64,000 nt of DNA from Luzula sylvatica (lineage: Eukaryota; Streptophyta; Magnoliopsida; Poales; Juncaceae): assembly GCA_946800325.1 (NCBI GenBank), contig OX326958.1, positions 4,040,001 through 4,104,000 on the forward strand, written 5' to 3'. Shown here piece after piece: positions 1 through 12,009 of this stretch. Position 1 is the first letter of the stretch. Each line of letters starts with the position of its first letter. The position numbers and the translations under genes are program-made. Below the pieces are notes generated by a model. The model was given only the letters and a program-made list of their open reading frames with translations, was not told the DNA's origin and did not search any database.

Positions 1-249
1 CAATTTCGGGTTTTGTAAATTCTTGGATTTTTTAGTTCCTTGCAGGACAGGAAATCAGGGTTTTTGTATTAATGAAACAAAATCCTGGATTATAAAGGAT
101 GGTTTTTGTGTGGGATGCTTTTTCTTTATTAGAAGATAGTGTTTGACTTTGATGTCTAGTTAACTTGGGTATTTTTATCCTTATAGAGGCTGTAAAACTA
201 ATTTTCTTCTATAAATGCAATAGATGTGCGACTTCTCGAGCTCACTCTA

Positions 250-1217
250 TTTTTCTCAACAAAAAAAAAAAAAAAATTCTCTTCAACCAGAGGGACCTTT
301 TCACGATTCTCTAATTTTTCAGGGGTCTAGACGCAAACACCCCTACACAATCTCCTCCTTTACTTCCACCCTCTCGTTCACCACCACCAAACTCTCCTTC
401 TCACTCTTCTCCTCAATTTTCAAAACCAGTACCGATACGAGCGGTACCGTACTAGTTTCCTTCACCACCTCGTGTCCTTTCCACATATTACCACCAACGC
501 CACTGCCCATATTATTATTCTGGGCACCCCAAAACGGGTCCCACATATTCTGGGCACCCCAATACTGTTGTACCATCTAAATGGACGCATTGAGAACCTG
601 ACCATTGGATCGTGAAAAGAGACTCCAATTGGGCCGAGTTTTAAAGGTGGTGGTCTCATTCCGAATATTGGCCGAGGCGGGGCTCCAAACGGGTTGAACC
701 CGTGTTGACCTGGCGGACCGGGTGTCATTTGCATGAAGCCATTAGCTGCGGCCCAATTAGACCCGTTATTCCAATTATTATTTGCATTGTTACTATTATT
801 AATATTAGGGGAGTTCTATCATACACCCTTTTTAAAGAGTATTTTGGGCATTTAAGCAATTAATTATATTTGTAAAAGGGTATATCATAAATTTTATTTT
901 TTATGGAGATTTTTTCTTTAAATGAACAACAAATAATTCCAATTTAGTCAAACATTAATTGATAAATATACTTGAAATCTTACCTTAAATATTCATAAAT
1001 GAATAATTACTCAAAATATCCTTAAAAATGGATGGATCATAAGGAAAATGGTGTATGATAGAAGTCCCTTAATATTATTATTATTATTGTTGTTGTTATA
1101 ATTGTAATTTCCTCTTTTATTGGGATTGTTGGGACGGTTCGAGGTACCAATTGGAGTCTGATTTGTTCTTCTTATAAATTTATATTTCTTTACAAAATTG
1201 TGATTTACTTTCGACAT
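250..1217 (-). pseudogene. Decayed Asn/Pro/Met-rich gene remnant
   Basis: On the minus strand an open stretch reads through Asn-rich sequence (about 1190 to 1078), is cut by the MITE at 808-1068, resumes as Asn-rich sequence ending in NNGSNWAAANGF, and runs into a Gly/Pro/Phe-rich tract containing GFNPFGAPPRPIFGM and PPPLKLGPIG (about 735-600). The natural continuation (WGAQNMWDPFWGAQNNN, about 570-510) lies in another frame, so there is at least one frameshift. I see no start codon and recognise no domain. The composition suggests the low-complexity tail of an RNA-binding or nuclear protein, but that is a guess. Confidence 0.35.
808..1068. mobile_element. Mutator-type MITE, 261 bp
   Basis: The left end GGGGAGTTCTATCATACACC and the right end GGTGTATGATAGAAGTCCC are terminal inverted repeats. 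The element is flanked on both sides by the same 9-bp target duplication TTAATATTA (799-807 and 1069-1077); 9 bp is the Mutator superfamily hallmark. The interior is AT-rich and non-coding. It sits inside the Asn-codon repeat of the older minus-strand remnant, so it arrived after that sequence. Confidence 0.85.
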
Positions 1218-1239
1218 ATTGTTTTAGGATTGCTTAGAT

Positions 1240-2400
1240 GATTAAGGACATTTCTGACTTTTTTTTCTTCTTGTAATTTATATTTATATTTCTTTACAAA
1301 TATGTGCTTTACTTGGATTGATCATTTTAGGACAGTTTGGATGATTAATGACTTTTCTGAATTTTTTCTTCTGTAAATTTATATTTCTTTACAAACTAGT
1401 GGTTTACTTAAATTTGATTGTTGTAGTATTGCTTTGATGGTTAAAGGCATAATTGATGATTCAGCGCTAAATTTGATGTGTTTAGCATATTCATACTTTC
1501 TAATGAGTACCCAAATTTAGTATAACAAGTAACAACTCGTCAAATTAACTATTCTCAAGTCTCAACTCAACATACTTGTTACATTGATACAGATTCAATG
1601 CATATACATCGAGTAGACAAATTTAGCATATTTTGAAATTAGAGATTTGTCCAATCGATTTTGCGTGGTACTATAGTACTGTGATTTAAAATGGATAACA
1701 TAATACCGATTTGTAGAATCATGCTACTTTTCGAATTACATTTAACAATTAAGTTGCACAATTTGGATTTGCAAGAATATACTAGATATATTATTACCTT
1801 CACACTTCTAAATAATTAACATATATTTTTATATTCTCAAATTACTATTATATTATAATATATTGTAATTATATTATAATAATAATTATATGTCTAGGAA
1901 GAAAAATACTATTGTATATTATTTTATACATTTTACATATTGTTATTTGATGAGTAAAAAACTTGATATTTTTTTATTAAATTTAATTAAATTTAATTTT
2001 TAAATTTGAAATAATAAAATTTCAAAATTTTCTAAACAACCGAACAAAAAATTATAATTTTCGACATCTTATGATTCGAACATCCAAACAAACTGTGGAA
2101 TCCAGAATTTTTGTCTCCTCCATCTCATAATCCATAATCCGATTCCACTCTACTAATTCCACTTGCCAAACGGCCCCACAGGTTAATTCAATATTCAATG
2201 AGCTGGCGTCAATTATTAGAATGACACTGTGGAATTCGAGTCTTTATGAGTAAAAATAATCTTTAAATTCCCATGAGATACTATATAATTATTATCTAAA
2301 TGTAAAAAGGAAAGCCTTTTTAATTAAATATCATTTTTTCTTAATTTATACAAACATATGATTGGCTGAAGTAAAAGTATTAATAAGTTACAAGTACAAT
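1240..2400. other. AT-rich intergenic DNA upstream of the MADS gene
   Basis: No coding sequence is evident. The stretch near 2095-2180 ends in a TE-like terminus (gccaaacggcccc), directly followed by the 48-bp direct repeat listed separately. Promoter elements of the MADS gene should lie in the last few hundred bases, but no unambiguous TATA box was identified. Confidence 0.5.
2180..2227 (+). repeat. 48-bp direct repeat, 5' copy
   Basis: Forty-eight bases starting aggttaattcaatattc are identical by eye to 8801-8848. This copy is about 420 bp upstream of the MADS start codon; the other lies 20 bp after its stop codon. Confidence 0.9.
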
Positions 2401-2536
2401 GCCATTGTTAGAATATAAAAACATTTCCTCTTCGCACATGGCTCCACGCTGCTTAGTCACCACACAACACAGATCCTCACAAAAAAATAAAAAAATGAAA
2501 TGCGATAAAGGCTTCCTGTTGATTCTCCCCGAACAA

Positions 2537-2556
2537 CTCTCTCTCTCTCTCTCTCT
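2537..2556 (+). repeat. (CT)10 microsatellite in the MADS 5' leader
   Basis: Ten CT units lie about 90 bp upstream of the MADS ATG, within a pyrimidine-rich stretch typical of plant 5' leaders. Confidence 0.8.
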
Positions 2557-2648
2557 AAATCGATCTCCTCCACACTCGAAACAAACCCTAGAAACACAAA
2601 CACCTAATAATCGTTTTTCGTCTCTGAAACAAACGAAGGAGAGCGTTA

Positions 2649-3470
2649 ATGGTGAAAAGAGGGAGAGTACAGCTGAGGCGGATTGAGGACAAGACAAGTC
2701 GCCAGGTCAGATTCTCGAAGAGAAGAAGCGGTCTTTTCAAGAAGGCCTTTGAACTCGCCGTTCTTTGTGATGCCGAGGTGGCACTAATCGTCTTCTCCCC
2801 TGGCGGCAAGCTATACGAATACTCAAGCCGTTCGAGGTTTGTATATCTTTTTCTCTCTTCTTTATTTTTTTGAAATTAGGAAACCCTATGTCGATTTTTG
2901 CTTAGATATTTTGATATTGGGGGATTAAGGTGGTATGATTGAGACTCATATCTTTAGCTTAGTTGATTTGTCTAGATAACTCGTCGAACACGTGTTGTTT
3001 TGTAAGATGAACATCTTGGGAAGCTGCTATAAGGCATGCGTGTTCTGATTCTTTCAACACGTGTTGCTTTGTTTTTGTTGAATATTGGGTAAAAGTAAAA
3101 AAAAAAGGGTAAATGGAAAGAAGCACTTACTAGTGATGGTGAAGTAGAGTCACTCAAATCTCAATTCTCACGAGTGAGATAGATAGTCATGAGTGAGATA
3201 GATAGGTAGGTTGTATTGTCTTAGTTGTGGCAGAAGCTTAAGCCAATTATAAAATGCCTATTTTTTACCAATTACAACAAAATTTCGTAACTTGTGTGAA
3301 TTTGGAGCATAATAATTTGATTTTATATCTATCACAAGTTAGCTGCAAATTAGCTTATGTGTAGTTTACCTGTGGAGCTTACATGTGGAGCTTACAGAAA
3401 ACTGCGTGCTAGTCTCCTCTTAATTTGAAACTAGCAGGTTTAGTAGTGATTTTTAGTATTATATATGTTT

Positions 3471-3503
<33 letters not shown>

Positions 3504-6500
3504 TTATTTATAGCAGAGTACATATGAGATTTCTCCACATATTCTAAAATAGTAATTGGACGTTGTTAATAAGGTTAAAATCTCACTTCGTGAATTGTTC
3601 TCCTAGTCGTGGAAGAGGAGCAGAGTTTTGCACCATCAATATTAGAATTTTGAAATAAAATTATACCTTAAAAGCATAAATAAGATTTGAGAAAACACCA
3701 TGTGTCATATTATCAATATTTAATTTTGCACTCCATCTTGTATCTCAAATTAGTCGAGGTACATACCGAGAACTATATTGAATATCACAATCTATAATAC
3801 TATGTAAACAATACTATGCAAACTAATTAACCAAGAACAACCATAGAAAGAACACATCAAGTATATATTGCTTTTCTTTGAGCTAAAGTTATCCTTATAA
3901 CTCAACTAGAATTGATAGTACGAAATGTTATAATCAATAAATTTGTCATGCAAGGCTAATGGGGGTTGTAAAAGAAGAGAAATTTGGTTTAGATGTGAAG
4001 AATTGAGATAATGAAAGAGAATAAGATTTGGAACACAACATTAGGACTAGTAGTAGATGTATACTTGCATCATTACAACAATAATATAACACTTAAAGAT
4101 ACTAAAGAAAATAATAAATTAATTCAGAATGAAATCACTGTAAATTAAAATAAATTAATTCAGAATGAAATCACTGTAAAATTGACATCAATGTTTCATG
4201 TTGTGAGAGTCGATCCGTAGTGTTTTGGAAGTGATTTTTCTTATTGCGCGCGATAGTGCCGTTACTTAATAGGCAACTTATTTAGATGTATTTGCTGCTA
4301 TTTGCGTTATAGTTGCTCTGTAGCACTGATATTTAATTAATTAAAAAGAACACATTTTTTTCTCGACTCATCATTCAATTAACTAGAAGCCTCTTTACAA
4401 TGTATGTTTGTCTTTGATGGGATAATCTCGAACATTGAGAAAAAGAGAGAACTTTGAACATTTTTTTAAAAGAAAAGCATGGTGTTCTCTCCTTAAGAGA
4501 AATGTCCCACAATAAATCAATCAATAGATGAGACCATACTCATGCATCATTTGATGCAAATGGTTTTTTCAAATATATTGATGTGTTGTGTTCTAAGATC
4601 TCGAGCAAGTCAAATTCATGCCATTTGCGAGCATCACCTATTCACCTTGGGACATTTTTGTCACAAAAAGTATCGTCTCGGTTTACTTTAGCTTGAAGTA
4701 AAACTATTGATCATCTTACAATAATAAATTAAGCAACCTGCATCATAAGATATTTCACCAAACATAAATAACAATACCTAAACATAAATAATCATACTTA
4801 AATTAATAAATTAACATAAATAATCATAAATAATTAAAATTAAACTTCATAACCCTAATTTATGTTCAATTTAACAAATTTTATATATGTGACGAACTGA
4901 TATTTAATAAAATCAATAGCACTAATTAAATTAGTATTCAACAGTTGAAGCATTATTCAACAAATTAAACCCTAATCAAACTAATATTCAACAAATTAAA
5001 CCCTAATCAAACTAATATTCAACAAAATCACCTAATTAAACAAATATTCAATAAATTTAACCCTAACTCAACAAATTAAAAAGAAAATAGAGGCACTAAC
5101 TTAAGGCACTAGATCGTCAAGGCTAGGGTTAGGTTGACACTAGATCGAGATTTTTCCTCAAGAGAAGAAAAAATAAAATAAGAGAGAAAATGAGATGCAG
5201 AGAAAGGAATTAACCCTCTGCTTGTGAATGATATTAAGATACCACAAAGTATCAAATCAGTGATGTTCTTCCTTATAACCTTAAATTTGTCTCTAAATGG
5301 ATAACCGCGATGAGCCATCCCTATTAGTAATGTTTGATTTTTTTAATTAATTTTCCCACGTTCCTTTTAGCGACTGGCGTCGCCATAACACAAATGCATG
5401 TTGCAAATAAGTGTCATTTCCCTCAGATTACCCGTTATGAGAAATACCAACAATGTGTGGGTGTTTGGTTCGGGCCCTTCTCGATCTTTTTGTGATATAT
5501 AAGTTGTAGCGAACGATTAGTCGTTACTCTATATATATACGAATATTTATATATTAAATTGAATTGACGTGTTCATTAAACGTGTCAATTAACCGTTAAT
5601 TGAGCTGTTAATCACTCCAATTAATCACACCTCGATTGACGCATCAAGGAGGTTCGAGTAAAAGTGGGGGACACCTAGGGATGTCAACGGGGCGGGTCGG
5701 GTTCGGATAAGGCTCACCCATACCCGAACCCGATCCAAAAATACCTGCGGGTACAAAACTCTACCCGAACTAGCGGGTAAATTTGCACCCACGGGTATTA
5801 CCCGTTACCCGAAAATTGGAATAAAAAAAATCATTGTCAAAAAAAATCCCAAAAATTATTTTACAACTAAATCATACATTTTCAAACACATAAATCACCA
5901 ATAATTTGGAATGAACAAAAATCCAAATATATAATAACATCACAGATTACAAGTGTATTTACAATCCTAATTACAAAATATAATAGCATAAAAAATATAA
6001 TTATATCAAAAAATAAATTCCCAACTTGAATTAGCATGTGAATGTAAATTGGATCGGCAGAATCCACTTTGTCATGATTTCCCAGTTTTTATCTACTTAA
6101 TTTCTTTTTCAAGTCCTTTAATGGCTGTTTTTTTGCCTCGTTAATTGGATCTCATTTGTCCTCGGATATATCATCAACTGCAAAAAAATAATACATCGAA
6201 TTAGTACAAAAGAGGATTTTTCAAGTCCTTTAATGGCTGTTTCACGAGACTTATAATACGTGAAATGCCCAATTTTTAGAGATTTGTATCATGATTGACT
6301 TAATTTTATCCAAATTTTAATCCAAAACGTATGCAACAAAAAACAACTAAATCAACAGTTTTGAGGATGCATGACAATATTATAGAAAACTTTAGGAAAA
6401 TATCTGAAACAAATCATTACCAATTAAATAAAAAGGAATAACCTGTTAATATCTGAGATTGGGTAGTCTCAATATCGTTAGAAAAATTCTTAGAAAAATC

Positions 6501-8781
6501 CTTAGGAACAAGAGATAAATCGCACACAGGAAAAATTTCGGAACACAAAATGAGAAACTAAACAAAAAAACACAAACAGAGAAACTAAACAAAAAAACAC
6601 AAACAGAGAAACTAAACAAAAAAAATCAAAAACAACTTACATGTTAGAAGGGAAACGAAGGTGCGGCTGCTTCTTTAAAAACTCGTCATAGGAGGAGGGG
6701 GCAGGAGGAAGAGGTGACGGACACATCACACACGATACACGATAGGCGGCAGAAAAGAAAGAGGCGCTGCTCTGAACACACGAGAGAGAAGAAGAGTCGC
6801 AGATTAGGGTTGAATGAGAGAGAAGAGTGGCTAGGTTAGTTTAACTGGTTGGGTACCCGCGGGTTCGGGTTTTACCCGACCCATTGACATCCCTAGGGGC
6901 ACCACAACATTTCGCATTTCATATTTGCACTTTTGACTGTACAAAATAAATGAGTGTAGATGAGAGGATATGATCATACACATTTAATGAACTGGCCGGG
7001 GGGTAGTAGGGGGGGGGGGGGGGGGGGGGGGGGGGGTGCTGACAAAGTGCCCCTAGACGGCTGTACCTATACTAGCAAAAGTTCTTAGAGGAAAGGGAGA
7101 AGATCTACACATTTTCTTAGGTTATTAAGGAATTGCAGTATTTTCTTGCGAAGTCGAGAATTTAGGGTGTAGAGTACATGGAAGTATCTTTTTTTTTAGA
7201 GCTCATGGCTCAACGCAATGAGGCATATCTTTTTAGGGCTTATAATTCCCTACAAAACAATAAACGAAAATGATATATCATAAACTCTAGAACCTAAAGA
7301 AGAGTATATTGCCGAACTCTAAACCCTAAATCTATAGCCCAAAAAAAAATATTATGCTAAATTATAAACTGTATAAAAACGACGAATTCCCTATTTCAAA
7401 ATGGCAAAACGGTGTCATTATATTGCAAGCATATAAATAGTAAATTCAATGAGAATTTACCGCCATACAATGATTTCAAACGAAATATACTATAATACGA
7501 TAGGTTAAGAACATTTAGTACAATACTGATTAATCAATATATATTTAATATAATAATTAATGCAACAAAATATTATATAATCTATACAAATTAATATATT
7601 GTTAATTTATTAAGTAATATATATTTCTTTTCCCTCAAATATATATTTCTTAAAATCAACGCCCTTCTTTCTGTTCACTAATCATAGGTTAAGAACATAA
7701 GAGAGACTAAATTTTAACATTGACATAAGAGGGGTATTTTGGTCAATAAAAATATTTAGCACCATGGCTGTTAGGGGGAGGACATAATATATGCAATTTT
7801 ATTTGACTTTGGTTTCTTTGCTTTCATCCAGTATCGAGGAGACGTACAACCGCTACAATCTATTTATGTCCGCTGAAAGAGATGCTAATAATGAAAGAAA
7901 TATGAAGGTATGTATATCACGTGCTCATTAATTTTACCCTAATTTTGAAATGAAATGATATTTTGGACCAAATATATTTCTGTATTTCTTCTTGCATTTA
8001 ACTGTTGAAAGCATTTGCATTTTGTTACAATGTTTATGTCATAGCGGAGCATCAGTTTGTGAATTTTAATTTTCAATGATATAATTCTTTGTATAAATAT
8101 TAGAACATTCAATTTAATTACTTCTTGGGTGATTTCTTTGCAGAATAATAATAGAGATTCTTCTGATTCGAACTTCAATTCTTGCTTATCAGATATTTCT
8201 CTCTGGTAAGATAAACAGAGATATTGATGCCAATTTTTCAAAAAAGACCTTCCATTAATCTGATATTAACGCACACGAGAATTAGCAATGTATATTATCT
8301 CTAGTATGACAATATATTGAATTGGACTAATTTTCTTGAATTAAGGATGGAATTTGTCATATTGTAAATTTAGGATATTGTAGGGGCTTATATGCAAATT
8401 TTCAGTATCACAAAAATGAACTCTTTGGTTTTACATGTTGTTAATTTTATTCAGGTCATCCAAAACTCGTGTAGAACAGATGGATCTCGATGAACTTTGT
8501 ACCATCGAAACATTATTAACCGAGGCATTAAAACAAACCAAAACTAGAAAGGTAATAATTAACTTAAGTCTTTGTAATATGAGAATTTATGTCTATCTGC
8601 TTTGTTATTTACACAAGAATTTATTTGATATTTAATTTGTCTAGTTTTATTAAGCAAAAACTGGATATCTATAGGGTTGATGAAACTTACCTGTTTCTGT
8701 AACATCTAAAATCTTTGACTTGTGCAGAGAGAGATTGCACTAAATAATGGAGAAAACACTGGAGAGGAAAATAGCTTATGA
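2649..8781 (+). CDS. MADS-box transcription factor, short FLC/OsMADS51-like type
   Basis: Five exons join in frame with GT-AG introns: 2649-2836, 7832-7907, 8144-8205, 8455-8551 and 8728-8781, giving 158 residues. Residues 1-60 are a full MADS domain with [36 protein letters not shown] and GKLYEYSS, which binds CArG-box DNA as a dimer in the nucleus. The rest ([44 protein letters not shown]) is short and lacks an obvious K-box. Length and the C-terminal LTEAL..TK.RK block resemble rice OsMADS51 and the FLC-related group, which act in flowering time; that placement is from memory. Intron 1 is about 5 kb, as is common for regulated MADS genes, and contains a hAT element and a G28 tract. No disabling lesion is seen. 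The ATG is the only one that gives a complete MADS domain. Confidence 0.85.
3471..3503 (+). repeat. (GA)n microsatellite in MADS intron 1
   Basis: A run of AG dinucleotides of about 33 bp with one interruption (gaaag). Confidence 0.85.
5676..6895. mobile_element. Non-autonomous hAT-like element in MADS intron 1
   Basis: The ends are inverted: TAGGGATGTCAACGGGGCGG at the left and the complement of TAGGGATGTCAATGGGTCGG at the right, continuing as imperfect inverted GGGTTCGGGT/ACCCG-rich sequence. Flanking 8-bp target duplications differ by one base (GGGACACC at 5668-5675, GGGGCACC at 6896-6903); 8 bp is diagnostic of hAT. The 1220-bp interior has no transposase ORF, so it would need a transposase in trans. 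Confidence 0.85.
7009..7036 (+). repeat. G28 homopolymer
   Basis: Twenty-eight consecutive G in MADS intron 1, about 800 bp before exon 2. Its exact length may be an assembly artefact. Confidence 0.8.
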
Positions 8782-8800
8782 ATAAAATGGTATATCACAT

Positions 8801-8848
8801 AGGTTAATTCAATATTCAATGAGCTGGCGTCAATTATTAGAATGACAC
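8801..8848 (+). repeat. 48-bp direct repeat, 3' copy
   Basis: Identical by eye to 2180-2227. It begins 20 bp after the MADS stop codon, so it probably lies in the 3' UTR. A more diverged relative, with the words aatgacacgtg and catgcaac, appears at about 9330-9390. Confidence 0.9.
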
Positions 8849-8849
8849 G

Positions 8850-10536
8850 TGGCATGTTCATGCAACCTCTCTCTCTCAAAATGGTGCCTCGTTATCTAAA
8901 TCTTTGGTTTGATTTTGAATCTTGGAAAGATATACTAAGAGGAATAAATAATATTAATAAAGAACAAAAGTAATCTTCAAAGACATTGTATTCATTATAT
9001 ATAATTAAGTTTCAAAAAGTACTACGTTTTGTTTTTGTAATGAACAGAGTAATAAATTTCCATTGATTATTTGAAATGAGTATTACTTGTGTAATTCTCA
9101 GCTCTAATATTTCTTCGCCTTCGTGATCAAATTGATCATTGAAACATATTTTATTTACTTGATTTTAAACGAATTCAATTAGAAATATAAAGCATAATAT
9201 TCATGGCAAAATAAATTTACATGAATAGGAAACTAACCTTGTTAAGATCATTCATGGTTTTTGTTTGGAGAAACAGGTAGCACATAATGTAGAGAATTTT
9301 CAAATGGCCAAAGAATTGAAAAGATGTCAATAGATTAGTTCAAGAAAGGTGGCGCTATTTTTGAAATGACACGTGATTTGCATGCAACAAACCTTTAATC
9401 GTCATCGTCTATTTGTATTTCTAAATAAAGAGGATTAATTTTAATAATAACTAAAGCGTAAACATAATTTTATTATTGTAAGATATAATGTAAAATATTG
9501 TAGTAGACAATTGCAACCAAAAAGTTTATACTTAATATTTTCGAGTTCAACGTGATAAAATGATAATGAATTAATAACCCAGTTATGTTGTAAGAGAATG
9601 TGGGTTCATATCTCATTTGTGTCAAAAAATAAAATGTCATTTACTTGTTTTAGCCAGTGGGCCCAGATTCGGCCCATCTGTATTAAAATTGAATCCCCGC
9701 TTCGAGTTTGCATACACACACAAAATAGTATAATTTATAAAATTTGGAGTCCATTTTAACAAAATTACATAGTATAATATAAAAATTTAGAGTTCATATA
9801 TGGTGCCCCTCATATTTCTCATGAACATGTTAATTGAATCAGCATGACATCATACTGTTAATTGGGAGCACCATGCTACTCGAGTCCAAAAAATTTCCTA
9901 TACATTAGGTCAGGCATTAACTGTTAATCGAGATGTGCATTAACTGTTAATCGAATGTACATTTTCAAAAAAAAATTAAATTATGGGCCGACCCTAATAA
10001 ATACCCCCAAACCCTAGCCGTTTCTCTCTCCTCTCTCATTTCGCAACACACAGGCCACGCTAACACACCTCTCTCCTGTCGCGCACACACCTCACAATAA
10101 TGCGTACACCCCCAACCCTAGTCTTTTTTTAGTATTTGATATGTTTTTTAAGTATTTTGTGGAGTTTTTGTGCGATTTTCGTTAATAATATGCTACTTTT
10201 CGTTCGATTTTCGTTTTTGTGTTTATTTTCTTGTTTTTCTTGCAATTTTTTGGCTAATTTTGATGAGAAATGTAATTATAGGCCAACACATTTATTATGT
10301 GGTCATTTATTTGCGAATTATTTGTGTTAATTTATTTTTTGTGTTAATTCTAGGATTTTTTTGGGGAATTTACAAATCTGCTCTTTTTTGTTGTTTATTT
10401 TGCCGGTGTTTTGTCGAGATTTGGTGTTTTTAACTGGTAATTGGGGGATTCTTAGATCGTATTTGTTGGAGTTTACCAATTAGTGTTGATTTTGTATATG
10501 TTCATAGATCGATAAAGTATTGTTTGTAGATAAGGG
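8850..10536. other. Intergenic, AT-rich; no gene seen
   Basis: No ORF of note. It contains a diverged copy of the sequence downstream of the MADS gene (9330-9390) and ends with the promoter-like block at 9983-10100 and a T-rich stretch (10110-10530) resembling a plant leader intron. Confidence 0.4.
9983..10020 (+). promoter_or_regulatory. Promoter-like block: site II, TATA-like, telo-box
   Basis: TGGGCC (9983), an AATAAATA TATA-like word and the telo-box AAACCCTAG (about 10009) lie within 40 bp, followed by a CT-rich leader-like stretch. In plants, site II plus telo-box typifies promoters of growth and translation genes. No coding exon attributable to it was found downstream, so it may be an orphan or captured promoter. 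Confidence 0.3.
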
Positions 10537-11402
10537 TGAAGGAAATACTGTTACAGATCAACTAGTAGATTGTACACACGAGGATAGATGAACGTACGCG
10601 TTTGTCGTAGCGTGATGCATAATGAGATTATGCAAATCTGACAGAAATAACATAGTCCGTCATGACGGACAAGTTGGTCCGTCATGACGGACCATAGTAT
10701 ATTCATGTTCAGACTAATATATGAGTATATCGTCATGACGCACTGGTTTGTACGTCATGACGGAGCTCCGTCGCGACGGACAAGTTGGCCCGTCATGACA
10801 GAGCATAAGAGTAACGGCTATATCGGTACTCGTGACACGTTCGTCGTGACGAACTATGGTGCGTCATGACGGACTGTGATCCAAATTATGGATTGGCAGT
10901 TCTTAAAATACTCATTAATTCCTTATTAATGGAGGCTTTTAATATAAGATAAAAGGTTGATCTCTCGTTCTTCCTTGTTCAGAATAGATCTAAGAGAAGA
11001 GGAAAACTTGTGAGACAAGTTGAGAGAAAAGCTCCATTAGAGAGAGAGATTTTCAAGCTACCTTGTGACGGATATTAGGGGAATTCATGTGCAACCGAAA
11101 GACGAGGCTCAAGGTGGATACTAGTAGAGAAGTTTCTATGGAAACTTTCTATGGTGATCAAGACGAGGCTCCATTAGATCGCACGTGTTACCGAGATCGA
11201 AGCAAGCAAATCAACTACCCGGTCAATCCCTCATCGTGATCAATTTCACGCGGTATGGTTCTATGTATATAATAGTTATATTCGTAGTTGCACGTAGTTT
11301 ATGATTTGTTACCTTGGATCGACGACATGGTCCTCGGAATCGGGTCGGACCAGGCCCTTCATTCCGCTGCGCGAGTCTCGGTAGTGACGCTGGTACCCAA
11401 CA
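10537..11402 (+). mobile_element. Solo LTR, family A copy 1, with CGTCATGACG dyads
   Basis: It begins TGAAGGAAATACTG and ends CCCAACA (TG...CA). The flanks AAGGG (10532-10536) and AAAGG (11403-11407) could be a decayed 5-bp target duplication. It shares its start (TGAAGGAAATAC), ATCAATTTCACGC and CCTTCATTCCGCTGCGC with the LTR at 43058-44058. No gag-pol lies nearby, so it is a solo LTR. Between 10656 and 10872 it carries about eight dyads of the type CGTCATGACG. Confidence 0.75.
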
Positions 11403-12009
11403 AAAGGAGTTTTTTTGTGTATTTATTCCAGATTTTGAATTTTTTGATAATTTTTTCTCTCATTTTTGTTGATTATTGAGATTCTTTTTTTTTGCACATT
11501 TTCGGATCTGGTGAAAATTGATTGGATTTTCGGGTAAAATGAGTTTTGATTTGTGTTTATTCAATGGAATGAGTTTTTGTTTGTTTATTAATTTGAAAAT
11601 TAACACTAAATTGACCGATTTTGGTATTTCCATGAGATTATTGCATATTTTCATTTAAAGCAACTTAATTTTAAGAATTATTACAATAATTGAATTTTCT
11701 CTAATTTGCAGGATATGGTAGATTTCAAAATTAATTGCTCGATTTGTTACTTGTAAATTTTCGTACTAATTTTAGAATATTTTTTCTGTTCATTGTTAAT
11801 GTATTGTAAATTAACGGGCAACTTAATGTGAATTGTTAATTGATTGAAAATTAGAATCAATTAACTGTAATTTAATTGTTAATTGTAAATTAATTGATTT
11901 GATCTTACATATTCAGTTAATTGATTTTTTTCCTAATGTAGTTGTGTTAATTGTTGTTAATTATTGTACTTTTAGTTAACTACTAAATGTTGTATTAGTG
12001 GTTAATTAA
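11403..12009. other. AT-rich non-coding DNA between solo LTR and MITE
   Basis: T-rich sequence continuing the leader-intron-like composition seen before the LTR. No ORF, RNA gene or repeat boundary is evident. Confidence 0.4.

Noticed and set aside
10537..11402. Intact retrotransposon pair formed by the LTRs at 10.5 and 43.1 kb
   Set aside because: They are 32 kb apart, differ in length and sequence, have different flanking duplications, and no gag-pol lies between them.
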